Both the position numbers and the translations under genes were made by a program. Positions 33,147 through 41,226 of a stretch of 64,000 nt of DNA are shown here, one piece after another; the first letter of the stretch is position 1; each line of letters begins with the position of its first letter. The notes under the pieces were generated by a model. That model saw nothing but the letters and a program-made list of their open reading frames with translations, had not been told where the DNA came from and searched no databases. Source of the DNA: Streptomyces sp. NBC_00690 (GTDB taxonomy: Bacteria > Actinomycetota > Actinomycetes > Streptomycetales > Streptomycetaceae); the NCBI RefSeq assembly GCF_036226685.1, contig NZ_CP109009.1:1426001-1490000 (forward strand). The letters are read 5' to 3'.

Positions 33147-33514
33147 CGCGGGCCTTCAGCCGCGGCGGGGTCGTACTCGCCCGGTGCGCGCGTGGCGGCA
33201 GGGCCGGCAGTCGTGGGGCTCGGGTGGGGATCGTCCGCCGGGGGTCGGTGACGACCGGCGGGTGGTTCATCGAAACCGTGGACGTCCTTGACCGGGCCCG
33301 CAACACCGTCGTTGGCGTCCTCCGCGAAGACGGCGGCATAACGCTTCATGAAGTCGGCGGCGGCCTCCACGAAGGTGCGGCCCGCCTCCCCCGCGTCCTG
33401 TCGGACCAGTTCTTCGATGTAGCGGTTGACGCTCATCCCGCGCTGCTGGGCCCGATCGCGGGCGGCCTGTGCGGTGGATTCGTCCACGCGCACGTTCAAC
33501 TGGGTCTTGGCCAT
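33143..33514 (-). CDS. Ribbon-helix-helix antitoxin
   Basis: A 123-residue protein with an N-terminal Arc/CopG ribbon-helix-helix (AKTQLNVRVDESTAQAARDRAQQRGMSVNRYIEELVR, residues 2-38). The middle (FVEAAADFMKRYAAVFAED) is an amphipathic helix that probably holds the toxin; the last 50 residues are Pro/His-rich and disordered. ATG 33514. The next gene overlaps by 4 nt. A perfect inverted repeat 8 bp upstream of the start is a natural autoregulatory operator. Confidence 0.85.
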   Translation of the reverse strand: MAKTQLNVRVDESTAQAARDRAQQRGMSVNRYIEELVRQDAGEAGRTFVEAAADFMKRYAAVFAEDANDGVAGPVKDVHGFDEPPAGRHRPPADDPHPSPTTAGPAATRAPGEYDPAAAEGPR

Positions 33515-33522
33515 ATCAGAAA

Positions 33523-33542
33523 GCTAGCGCGGTTGCGCTAGC
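33523..33542. promoter_or_regulatory. Candidate autoregulatory operator of the RHH antitoxin
   Basis: GCTAGCGC-GGTT-GCGCTAGC, perfect 8-bp arms, ends 8 bp upstream of the antitoxin ATG. RHH antitoxins typically bind such repeats. Confidence 0.6.
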
Positions 33543-33687
33543 GCCCGCAAGCAATACCGCCGACCGGTGCGGGTGCCCCCTACATGGACCCCGAATGCGC
33601 GACCTCCGAGGGATGTTCACCCGGCTCGACAGTCGCCTACTCTCCTCGGACCATCGAGTGAGGAACGGCCCTGTCCGGAAGGCGGCC

Positions 33688-34530
33688 ATGTCCACACCTG
33701 CCCCTGCACCACCGCACGGCCTGGCACCGGGGTTGCCCCTCGCGGCCAGAGCACGGTCCCTGACCAAGGCGTACGGCAGTGGCGAGACGACCGTACGGGC
33801 CCTCGACAGCGTCGACGTCGACATCGCACGCGGGCGCTTCACCGCGGTCATGGGGCCTTCGGGATCGGGCAAGTCGACCCTGATGCACTGTCTGGCCGGG
33901 CTCGACACGGTCTCGTCCGGCCAGGTCTGGCTGGGCGAGACTGAGATCACCCCGCTGCACGACCGCGACCTGACCCAACTGCGGCGGGACCGGGTCGGCT
34001 TCGTGTTCCAGTCCTTCAATCTGCTGCCCACCTTGACCGCCGCCGAGAACATCACGCTCCCGATGGACATCGCCGGGCGCAAGCCCGACCGGTTGTGGGT
34101 GGAGCGGGTGATCGATGCACTGGGGCTACGGGATCGGTTGCACCATCGACCGGCGCAGTTGTCGGGCGGTCAACAACAGCGGGTCGCGTGTGCCCGCGCC
34201 TTGGCCTCCCAGCCCGAGTTGATCTTCGCCGACGAGCCCACCGGCAACCTCGACTCACGCGCGAGTGCCGAGGTGTTGGGTTTCCTCCGGGACGCGGTGG
34301 ACCGTTTGGATCAGACGGTGGTGATGGTGACCCATGAGCCCGTCGCAGCGGCATATTCCGATCTGGTGCTGTTCCTCGCCGACGGCAGGATCGTCGACAC
34401 CATCCATCGACCGACGGCGGAGACGGTCCTGGAGCGACTGAGGTCGTTCACCCGTACGGGCCACGTGCCCCGGCCCCACGAGCGAGACCCGGACCCCACC
34501 CAGGAAGCGCGAGAACCCAGAGACCACTAA
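33688..34530 (+). CDS. LolD/MacB-type ABC transporter ATPase, no permease partner
   Basis: A 280-residue ATPase of the MacB/LolD/FtsE group, ATG 33688. Walker [10 protein letters not shown]-loop [16 protein letters not shown] (typical of this group), signature [15 protein letters not shown], Walker [13 protein letters not shown] and H-loop VTHEP are all intact. In this family the next gene almost always encodes an FtsX/MacB-type permease; here a long palindrome and then an acetyltransferase gene follow, so the permease is absent. The 40-residue C-terminal tail is charged. It may serve a permease encoded elsewhere or be a remnant. Confidence 0.9.
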   Translation: MSTPAPAPPHGLAPGLPLAARARSLTKAYGSGETTVRALDSVDVDIARGRFTAVMGPSGSGKSTLMHCLAGLDTVSSGQVWLGETEITPLHDRDLTQLRRDRVGFVFQSFNLLPTLTAAENITLPMDIAGRKPDRLWVERVIDALGLRDRLHHRPAQLSGGQQQRVACARALASQPELIFADEPTGNLDSRASAEVLGFLRDAVDRLDQTVVMVTHEPVAAAYSDLVLFLADGRIVDTIHRPTAETVLERLRSFTRTGHVPRPHERDPDPTQEAREPRDH

Positions 34531-34632
34531 GGGTATTGAGACCGCTGAGCACCCCGAGAGCACCAAGTGCATCTCAGAATCCCGACGAGGCCGTCCCGTC
34601 GTACGTACCGCGATGGGTCCGGTGGAGACCGA

Positions 34633-34662
34633 TGCCGCAGGGCGACCGGTCGCCCTGCGGCA
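34633..34662. terminator. 30-bp perfect palindrome after the ABC ATPase gene
   Basis: The left half TGCCGCAGGGCGACC is followed directly by its reverse complement with no loop. As RNA it would form a stable hairpin with a small opened loop. It most likely ends the ATPase transcript. Confidence 0.55.
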
Positions 34663-34738
34663 CTCGCGCGCACTCCGCTGACCAGGGACGATCGGCGAAA
34701 AAGGTGGTGGCAGCCGGCGACCCTGCCGTGCTTGGCTC

Positions 34739-35212
34739 ATGGTCATGACTTCAGCGATCGACCGTGACGCCCCCACCGGAATGGGGATACGAACCGCCCG
34801 GGCGGAAGAGGCGCGGGCCGTGCTCGCGTTCTGGGCCGAAGCCGCCGAGGGCACCAGCATCACCGATGACGTGGCCGGAGTGACCCGACTGATCAAGCGG
34901 GACCCCGAGGCCCTGATCCTCGCCGAGTGGGACGGCGTCCTGGTGGGGTCGGTGATCGCTGGGTACGACGGCTGGCGCTGCTCGCTCTACCGACTCGCCG
35001 TGCTGCCCGCCTACCGGCGTCGCGGGGTCGCCACCGCCCTGCTGGAGGCGGCCGAGGCGCGTTTTCTCGCCGCGGGCGGGCGCCGCGGCGACGCTATGGT
35101 GTTGGAAGCCAATGAGCGGGCTCAGCATGCATGGGCGGCGGCGGGGTACCGGCGCGAAGACCACTGGCGACGCTGGGTGAAGCCTTACCCATGGCCCGTC
35201 AAAGGCGACTGA
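34739..35212 (+). CDS. GNAT-family N-acetyltransferase
   Basis: A 157-residue single-domain GNAT using acetyl-CoA. ATG 34739 and ATG 34745 are both possible starts; neither has a strong ribosome site. The acetyl-CoA motif is LYRLAVLPAYRRRGVATALLEAAEARF (V/I-x-x-x-x-R-x-x-G-x-A), after VGSVIAGYDGWR, and the end WAAAGYRREDHWRRWVKP is typical of a widespread actinobacterial group. The acceptor is unknown. Confidence 0.88.
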   Translation: MVMTSAIDRDAPTGMGIRTARAEEARAVLAFWAEAAEGTSITDDVAGVTRLIKRDPEALILAEWDGVLVGSVIAGYDGWRCSLYRLAVLPAYRRRGVATALLEAAEARFLAAGGRRGDAMVLEANERAQHAWAAAGYRREDHWRRWVKPYPWPVKGD

Positions 35213-35378
35213 GTACGTCAGCCACCTATTCATCGAGCGGTTTTGCCGATCCTTTACCATGGGTGGACCATCACTCTCCGTAGGAAAGGTGTGAGCGTCC
35301 ATCCATGGGCGAGCCTCCCAGTAGTAGACATCGAGCGTTCCTCCTGCCCCTGCCCGACCATGGGACGGAGGTGACCCG

Positions 35379-36800
35379 ATGACCGAAGTGCTCCTCCTGT
35401 TCGTGGCAGTGCTGCTCTCGCTGGCCTGCGGAGTGTTCGTCGCGGCAGAGTTCTCCCTCACCACCGTCGAGCGCAGCGATCTGGAACGCGCCGTCGAGCG
35501 CAATGAGCGAGGCGCCGCCAGCGCCCTCAAGGCCGTACGCGGCCTCACCTTCCAGCTCTCCGGCGCACAGCTCGGCATCACCGTCACCAACCTGGTCGTC
35601 GGCATGCTCTCCGAGCCCTCCATCTCCAAGCTCATCCGTGGTCCCGTCGAGGACCTCGGACTCTCCCCGTCCGTGGCGTCGTCCGTCGCCCTGGTTCTGG
35701 GCACCGCCCTCTCCACGGTCGTTCTGATGGTCGTCGGCGAGTTGGTCCCCAAGAACTGGGCAATCTCGTCCCCACTGGCCGTGGCCAAGGTCGTCGCCCC
35801 CGCGCAGCGACTGTTCACCGCAGCCTTCAAACCCCTCATCAGCCACCTCAACAACACCGCGAACCGCATTCTGCGGCGGCTCGGGATGGAGCCGACCGAA
35901 GAACTGGCATCGGCCCGCAGCCCCCAGGAGCTGGTGGCGCTCGCACGCCACTCCGCCAAGGAAGGCGCACTGGAGGCGGACACCGCCGAGCTGTTCGTGC
36001 GCACCCTGAACCTCGCCGATCTCACCGCGGAGAACGTGATGACCCCGCGGGTGCAGGTCACGGCCCTCGAAGTACAGGCCACCGCCGAGGACGTCGCCAA
36101 CGCCACCCGCGCGACCGGCCTGTCCCGCTTCCCCGTCTACCGCGGGAACCTGGACACGGTCGTGGGAATCGCGCACATCAAGGACGTGCTGGCCGTACCG
36201 GCCGAGCAGCGTCACCGCCGCAGCGTCTCCGAGGTGTTGCGGGAGCCGCTCCTAGTCCCCGAGACCCTGACCGTGGACAGGCTGATGGACCGCTTGGGCG
36301 GCAAGTCGACCATGGCCGTCGTCATCGACGAGTACGGCGGCACGGCCGGCGTGGTCACCATGGAGGACATCGTCGAAGAGGTCGTCGGCGAAGTGCGGGA
36401 CGAGCACGATCCGCACGAAACGCCTGACCTCGCCGCGGCCGGTCATGACGCGGACGGCCGCTCGCTCTGGTCGGCCGACGGTGCCGCGCGCACCGATCAG
36501 CTGGAGCGGGTCGGCCTGCGCGTTCCGGAAGGCCCGTACGAGACCCTCGCAGGTCTCATCGCAACTGAGCTCGGCCGCATCCCGGCGGAGAACGACCGCA
36601 TCGACCTCCAGGGCTGGCGGCTCGATGTGGTGGACGCGTCCGGACGGCGGGCGGCACGGGTGCTGATGCACGCCCCGCTCCCCTCCGACGATCCAGACGA
36701 GCACCACGACCCGCACGCCGAGCGCGCTGCAAACAGGGAGACGACCGCCCCCACCGTGGACGGATCGAACTCCCAGCGCCACGAGGAGACCGGACGATGA
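35379..36800 (+). CDS. CNNM/CorC-family membrane protein 1 (hemolysin-like)
   Basis: A 473-residue protein with ATG 35379 and GGAGGTGACC upstream. The N-terminal CNNM (DUF21) domain has three to four membrane segments and the conserved SGAQLGITVTNLVVGMLSEP and VGELVPKNWA sequences. A CBS pair follows (about 205-330, including VMTPRVQV and IDEYGGTAGVVTMEDIVEEVVGE), then a CorC_HlyC domain (about 365-445) and a disordered tail. The family exports or regulates Mg2+ (CNNM/CorC). It overlaps the second CNNM gene by 4 nt. Its 166-nt leader contains three CCATGGG copies. Confidence 0.93.
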   Translation: MTEVLLLFVAVLLSLACGVFVAAEFSLTTVERSDLERAVERNERGAASALKAVRGLTFQLSGAQLGITVTNLVVGMLSEPSISKLIRGPVEDLGLSPSVASSVALVLGTALSTVVLMVVGELVPKNWAISSPLAVAKVVAPAQRLFTAAFKPLISHLNNTANRILRRLGMEPTEELASARSPQELVALARHSAKEGALEADTAELFVRTLNLADLTAENVMTPRVQVTALEVQATAEDVANATRATGLSRFPVYRGNLDTVVGIAHIKDVLAVPAEQRHRRSVSEVLREPLLVPETLTVDRLMDRLGGKSTMAVVIDEYGGTAGVVTMEDIVEEVVGEVRDEHDPHETPDLAAAGHDADGRSLWSADGAARTDQLERVGLRVPEGPYETLAGLIATELGRIPAENDRIDLQGWRLDVVDASGRRAARVLMHAPLPSDDPDEHHDPHAERAANRETTAPTVDGSNSQRHEETGR

Positions 36801-37810
36801 TCGCGATCCAACTCCTCATCGGCTTTGCGACCCTCGTGGTCAACGCGTTCTTCGTGGGTGCCGAATTCGCCCTGATCTCCGTGCGCCGCAGCCAGATCGA
36901 GCCGGCGGCCGAGGCGGGCGACCGCCGCGCCCGCAGTGTGCTCTGGGGCCTTGAGCACGTGTCGGCGCTGCTGGCGGCGGCACAGCTGGGCATCACCCTG
37001 TGCACCCTGATCCTCGGCATCGTCGCCGAGCCGGCCATCGCCCATCTGCTGGAGCCGGTGTTCGACTCGATCGGGGTGCCTGAGGGCGCTGTCCACCCGA
37101 TCTCGTTCGTGATCGCGCTGTCCCTGGCGACCTATCTGCACATGCTCCTCGGCGAGATGGTGCCGAAGAACATCGCCCTGGCCGAGCCCACGCGCAGTGC
37201 GCTCCTGCTCGGCCCGCCGCTCGTGGCCATCGCCAGGGCCCTGCGTCCGGTGATCTTCACGATCAACGCCTTTGCCAACGCCCTGCTCAAGCTGTTGCGG
37301 GTGGAGGCCAAGGACGAGGTGGCAGCGACGTACTCGGACGCCGAGCTCGCCCGGATGGTGCGGGACGCCGGCGATGCCGGCCTCTTGGACGACCGCTCGG
37401 CCGAGCGGCTGCGCGATGCTCTGGAGCTGGGCCGACGCCCGGTGCGCGATGTGATCATGCCGGTCGAGCAGATCGTGTACGCACGTGTGGGCACCACGCC
37501 CGAACAGTTGGAGGCGCTTTCCGCGGAGTCCGGCTTCTCGCGCTTCCCGGTGATCGACACGGGCCGCAACATCCTGGGCTACCTCCATGTGAAGGACGCC
37601 CTGGACGCGACCCCGCGCGATGTTGCGTTCCCGGTGACGGCGATGCGGCCGATCGCCCGGGTCCGTGGCACGACCCCGCTGGACGACGCATTGACGGCGA
37701 TGCGGCGCAGCCGCACCCATCTGGCGGCGGTCCTGGACGAGGACGGCCGGCCCGAGGGCCTGGTGACCATGGAGGACGTACTCCGCGAGCTGGTGGGCAC
37801 CCAGGACTGA
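36797..37810 (+). CDS. CNNM/CorC-family membrane protein 2
   Basis: A 337-residue second CNNM-type protein whose ATG lies in the stop of the first (ATGA). The membrane domain keeps AAAQLGITLCTLILGIVAEP and LGEMVPKNIALAEP; a CBS pair (about 195-330) has VIMPVEQIVYARV and AVLDEDGRPEGLVTMEDVLRELVG. It lacks the C-terminal CorC_HlyC domain that the first protein has. Two unequal paralogs in one coupled operon suggest a heteromeric cation transporter or a transporter plus modulator. A good hairpin follows. Confidence 0.92.
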   Translation: MIAIQLLIGFATLVVNAFFVGAEFALISVRRSQIEPAAEAGDRRARSVLWGLEHVSALLAAAQLGITLCTLILGIVAEPAIAHLLEPVFDSIGVPEGAVHPISFVIALSLATYLHMLLGEMVPKNIALAEPTRSALLLGPPLVAIARALRPVIFTINAFANALLKLLRVEAKDEVAATYSDAELARMVRDAGDAGLLDDRSAERLRDALELGRRPVRDVIMPVEQIVYARVGTTPEQLEALSAESGFSRFPVIDTGRNILGYLHVKDALDATPRDVAFPVTAMRPIARVRGTTPLDDALTAMRRSRTHLAAVLDEDGRPEGLVTMEDVLRELVGTQD

Positions 37811-37830
37811 CCCCGGCGCACGACAACGGC

Positions 37831-37867
37831 ACGGCCTCGATCCTCGATCCTTGAGGGTCGGGGCCGT
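37831..37867 (+). terminator. Hairpin after the CNNM operon
   Basis: Arms 37831-37845 and 37853-37867 pair over 15 bp with two G-U wobbles in the rightward transcript and a 7-nt loop. Confidence 0.65.
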
Positions 37868-37976
37868 TCCCATCCCGGGACACCGCCCGTGCGACGCCGG
37901 CCGCCTCGGAAGAGCACGGTCACTCCCGCTCCGCGGGGGCACCTACGGGACCTCGAACCAAGCCCCTACTGCACGG

Positions 37977-37982
37977 TAGTAT
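37977..37982 (+). promoter_or_regulatory. Possible -10 box for the SGNH hydrolase gene
   Basis: TAGTAT ends 9 nt before ATG 37992, a good match to the Streptomyces -10. If used, the transcript would have an extremely short leader. No clear -35. Confidence 0.3.
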
Positions 37983-37991
37983 CGCTGCGCC

Positions 37992-38771
37992 ATGGAGATG
38001 AGTGCCCACTACACAAGCTTCGTCGCGATCGGCGACTCCTTCACCGAAGGCATGTCCGACCTCCAGCCGGACGGCAGCTACCGCGGCTGGGCGGACCTCC
38101 TCGCCGCCCGGCTCGCCCTACGGACCGAAGGGTTCAGGTACGCCAACCTCGCCGTGCGCGGCAAGTTGATCGGCCAGATCGTCGACGAGCAGGTCGGGCC
38201 CGCCGCAGCGATGCGAGCGGACGTGGTGACCCTGGTCGGCGGCCTCAACGACGCCTTGCGGCCGAAGTGCGACATGGCCAGGGTGTGCGGCCTACTGGAG
38301 GAGGCCGTGGAGCAGCTGGCCCCCACGTGCGGGCGGCTGGTCCTGATGCACAGCCCCGGACGTCAGGGCCCGGTACTGACCCGGTTCCGTCCGCGCATGG
38401 AGGTGCTGTTCGCCCACATCGACGCACTGGCGGCCCGGCACGGCGCCCTGGTGGTGGACCTCTACGGCTCCGGCGCGCTCGGCGATCCCCGGCTGTGGGA
38501 CGCGGACCGACTGCACCTGACGACGGAAGGACACCGCCGGGTGGCGGAGGCGGTCGCCCAGGTGCTCGGGCTGGACCCCGAGGACGATTGGCGAACGCCC
38601 CTGTCATCCGCACCGCTCACCGGCTGGGCGGTGCGCCGCACCGCGGACCTCCGCTTCGCCCGACAGCACCTGGGGCCCTGGATCGGCCGCCGGCTGACCG
38701 GACGCTCGTCCGGCGACGGCCGCTCTGCGAAGCGCCCCGATCTCCTGCCCTACGAACCGCCCCGGCCCTGA
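37992..38771 (+). CDS. SGNH/GDSL-family hydrolase
   Basis: A 259-residue esterase/lipase-like enzyme. Block I VAIGDSFTEGM has the nucleophile Ser, block II has NLAVRGK (Gly), block III GGLNDALRP (Asn), and block V DADRLHLTTEGH supplies Asp and His. There is no signal peptide, so it acts in the cytoplasm. The last 50 residues are Arg-rich. ATG 37992 or the ATG two codons later may be the start. The natural ester substrate is unknown. Confidence 0.92.
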   Translation: MEMSAHYTSFVAIGDSFTEGMSDLQPDGSYRGWADLLAARLALRTEGFRYANLAVRGKLIGQIVDEQVGPAAAMRADVVTLVGGLNDALRPKCDMARVCGLLEEAVEQLAPTCGRLVLMHSPGRQGPVLTRFRPRMEVLFAHIDALAARHGALVVDLYGSGALGDPRLWDADRLHLTTEGHRRVAEAVAQVLGLDPEDDWRTPLSSAPLTGWAVRRTADLRFARQHLGPWIGRRLTGRSSGDGRSAKRPDLLPYEPPRP

Positions 38772-38842
38772 GCGGGGTCGCTGGGGAGCTCTCGTAGCAA
38801 CCTACAACCGAGGCCGGGGCGCTGGCCTGCACAAACCGCCAG

Positions 38843-38848
38843 TAGAAT
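38843..38848 (+). promoter_or_regulatory. Probable -10 box of purB
   Basis: TAGAAT ends 8 nt before the purB GTG, which would put the transcription start at or next to the start codon. This predicts a leaderless mRNA, in keeping with the absence of a ribosome site before GTG 38857. Confidence 0.45.
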
Positions 38849-38856
38849 CAGGCCGT

Positions 38857-40299
38857 GTGACTGCTGTGTCTGCGAAGCCTCGCATCCCCAATGTCCTGGC
38901 CGGCCGCTATGCCTCGGTAGAGCTGGCCGCCCTGTGGTCCCCCGAACAGAAGGTGAAGCTGGAGCGTCAGCTCTGGCTCGCCGTGCTGCGCGCCCAGAAG
39001 GACCTCGGCATCGAGGTCCCCGACGCGGCTCTGACCGACTACGAACGCGTACTCGACCAAGTCGACCTGGCGTCGATCGCCGAGCGGGAGAAGATCACCC
39101 GCCACGATGTGAAGGCGCGGATCGAGGAGTTCAACGACCTCGCCGGCCATGAGCAGGTCCACAAGGGCATGACGTCCCGCGATCTCACCGAGAACGTGGA
39201 GCAGCTACAGATCAGGCTCTCACTGGAGCTGATGCGTAACCGCACGGTCGCCGTGCTCGCCCGTCTCGGCAAGCTGTCGGCGGAGTACGCGGAGCTGGTG
39301 CTGGCGGGGCGTTCGCACAACGTCGCGGCGCAGGCCACCACGCTCGGCAAGCGCTTCGCCACGGCAGCTGATGAGTTGCTGGCTGCCTACGGACGCCTGG
39401 AAGACCTGCTGGAGCGCTATCCGCTGCGCGGGATCAAGGGACCGGTCGGCACCGCACAGGACATGCTCGACCTGCTCGGCGGGGACGCCGCGAAGCTCGC
39501 CGACCTGGAGCAGCGGATCGCCGGCCACCTGGGCTTCGCCCAGGCGTTCACCTCGGTCGGCCAGGTCTACCCGCGCTCGCTCGACTACGAGGTGGTCACG
39601 GCGCTGGTACAGCTCGCCGCCGCCCCCTCTTCACTGGCCAAGACGATTCGTCTGATGGCCGGGCACGAGTTGGTCACCGAGGGCTTCAAGCCGGGCCAGG
39701 TCGGTTCGTCGGCGATGCCGCACAAGATGAACACGCGCTCCTGCGAGCGGGTGAACGGATTGATGGTGATCCTGCGCGGCTACGCCTCAATGACGGGGGA
39801 GCTGGCGGGCGACCAGTGGAACGAGGGCGACGTGTCCTGTTCCGTGGTGCGTCGGGTGGCGCTGCCGGACGCCTTCTTCGCCTTCGACGGGCTGTTGGAG
39901 ACCTTCTTGACCGTGCTGGACGAGTTCGGCGCCTTCCCGGCCGTCATCGCGCGGGAACTCGACCGCTATCTGCCGTTCCTCGCCACGACCAAGGTGCTGA
40001 TGGGCGCGGTACGGGCCGGGGTGGGCCGGGAGGTCGCCCACGAAGCGATCAAGGAGAACGCCGTGGCCTCGGCACTGGCGATGCGCGAGCAGGGCGCGGA
40101 GCGCAATGAGCTCCTCGACAAGCTCGCCGCGGACGAGCGCATCCCGCTGAGCCGTGACGAGCTGGACGCCCTGATGGCGGACAAGCTGTCCTTCACGGGT
40201 GCCGCCGCCGACCAGGTGGCCCAAGTGGTCTCGCGCATCGAGGAGATCGTCAAGCGTCACCCGGAGGCCGCGAGCTACACCCCGGGGTCGATCCTCTGA
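38857..40299 (+). CDS. purB: Adenylosuccinate lyase
   Basis: A 480-residue fumarase-superfamily enzyme with two steps in purine synthesis: SAICAR to AICAR and adenylosuccinate to AMP, each releasing fumarate. GTG 38857 is the start and has no Shine-Dalgarno, but a -10-like box abuts it. The signature loop is GSSAMPHKMN; HKGMTSRDLTEN and RSHNVAAQATTLGKR carry the catalytic residues, and GIKGPVGTAQDML follows. The next gene (mug) overlaps or abuts its stop. Confidence 0.96.
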   Translation: MTAVSAKPRIPNVLAGRYASVELAALWSPEQKVKLERQLWLAVLRAQKDLGIEVPDAALTDYERVLDQVDLASIAEREKITRHDVKARIEEFNDLAGHEQVHKGMTSRDLTENVEQLQIRLSLELMRNRTVAVLARLGKLSAEYAELVLAGRSHNVAAQATTLGKRFATAADELLAAYGRLEDLLERYPLRGIKGPVGTAQDMLDLLGGDAAKLADLEQRIAGHLGFAQAFTSVGQVYPRSLDYEVVTALVQLAAAPSSLAKTIRLMAGHELVTEGFKPGQVGSSAMPHKMNTRSCERVNGLMVILRGYASMTGELAGDQWNEGDVSCSVVRRVALPDAFFAFDGLLETFLTVLDEFGAFPAVIARELDRYLPFLATTKVLMGAVRAGVGREVAHEAIKENAVASALAMREQGAERNELLDKLAADERIPLSRDELDALMADKLSFTGAAADQVAQVVSRIEEIVKRHPEAASYTPGSIL

Positions 40300-40310
40300 C
40301 CCCCGACGAG

Positions 40311-40844
40311 TTGGAGGCCGCCCGCGACCGCGTCATCGATGACGTGGTCGCGGGCGGCCTGTCCGTACTCTTCTGCGGGATCAACCCGGGACTGATGTCA
40401 GCGGCGACCGGACATCACTTCGCCCGTCCCGGCAACCGGTTCTGGCCCGTGCTGCACCGATCCGGATTCACTCCCCACCAGTTGCAGCCCGCGCAGCAGC
40501 GGGAGTTGCTGACGTACGGACTCGGGATCACCAATGTGGTGGCGCGGGCGACCGCGCGGGCCGACGAGTTGAGCCGTGAGGAGTACGTGGCGGGCGGACG
40601 ACTGCTGACGGCCAAGGTGGAGCGGTTGGAGCCCCGCTGGCTGGCCGTGGTGGGTGTGATGGCGTACCGGACGGCCTTCGGCGAGCGCGCCGCACAGGTG
40701 GGGCCGCAGAAGCGGACGATCGGCGCGACGCGGATCTGGGTGCTTCCCAACCCCAGCGGTCTCAATGCGCACTGGAGCACCGCTGCCATGGCGGAGGAGT
40801 ACGCCATACTGCGCGAGGCCGCCGAGCCCGGGCCCACGGCCTGA
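40311..40844 (+). CDS. mug: G/U mismatch-specific DNA glycosylase
   Basis: A 177-residue uracil-DNA glycosylase of the Mug/TDG family that removes U or T mispaired with G. Motif 1 is CGINPGLMSAATGHHFARPGN and motif 2 NPSGLNAHW; both match Mug, whose catalytic Asn lies in GINPG. I list TTG 40311 as the start. An in-frame CTG at 40296 would overlap the purB stop as CTGA and encode LTPDELEAARDR; relatives usually begin MTPEEL, so this rare start codon deserves attention. Coupling to purB looks likely in either case. Confidence 0.9.
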   Translation: MEAARDRVIDDVVAGGLSVLFCGINPGLMSAATGHHFARPGNRFWPVLHRSGFTPHQLQPAQQRELLTYGLGITNVVARATARADELSREEYVAGGRLLTAKVERLEPRWLAVVGVMAYRTAFGERAAQVGPQKRTIGATRIWVLPNPSGLNAHWSTAAMAEEYAILREAAEPGPTA

Positions 40845-41226
40845 GGCCCCTCTCCCCCTCTCCCCTTCTCCGCTGTCTCCACCGTCTCCACTGCCGTCTT
40901 CTCCCTCCCGAGCGACGGCCCCGTACGGGGTGGGCACTTCCTTGGTCGCTCCCGCGTTCTGTGGTGAGGGCGGGCGTTCCGACGCACCGCACCGACAGCG
41001 CGCCGGGTGACCGACACCGAAAGTGCGGGCAGGCTCTCGAAGTCGCTGCGCACCGCTTCGGTACGGGCGTCGACCCGCGATAACACCGCCTCGGCCGTCT
41101 CCGTTGGTCAGTGAACGAACGCGCTGCGTTGCAGCCTGCGCAGCAATCGTGCACGTCGTTCGACCAACGAGTACGATCCGGCAGACACACGCGCCCGAAC
41201 TGCACGAGTGAGGGCTGGAAGGACAC
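40845..41226. other. Intergenic region between mug and the ROK gene
   Basis: About 380 bp with no convincing gene. It begins with a roughly 60-nt pyrimidine-rich tract (from about 40851), and the half near the ROK gene has an inverted repeat CGTTGGTC (41102-41109) / GACCAACG (41162-41169), a candidate operator for the ROK regulator. Confidence 0.5.
41102..41169. promoter_or_regulatory. Widely spaced inverted repeat upstream of the ROK gene
   Basis: Perfect 8-bp arms CGTTGGTC and GACCAACG, 52 bp apart. They could be two half-operators joined by looping, or chance. Confidence 0.3.

Noticed and set aside
37889..38797. 302-codon frame over the SGNH hydrolase
   Set aside because: The GDS, GxND and DxxH blocks are all in the other frame; this one is a shadow.
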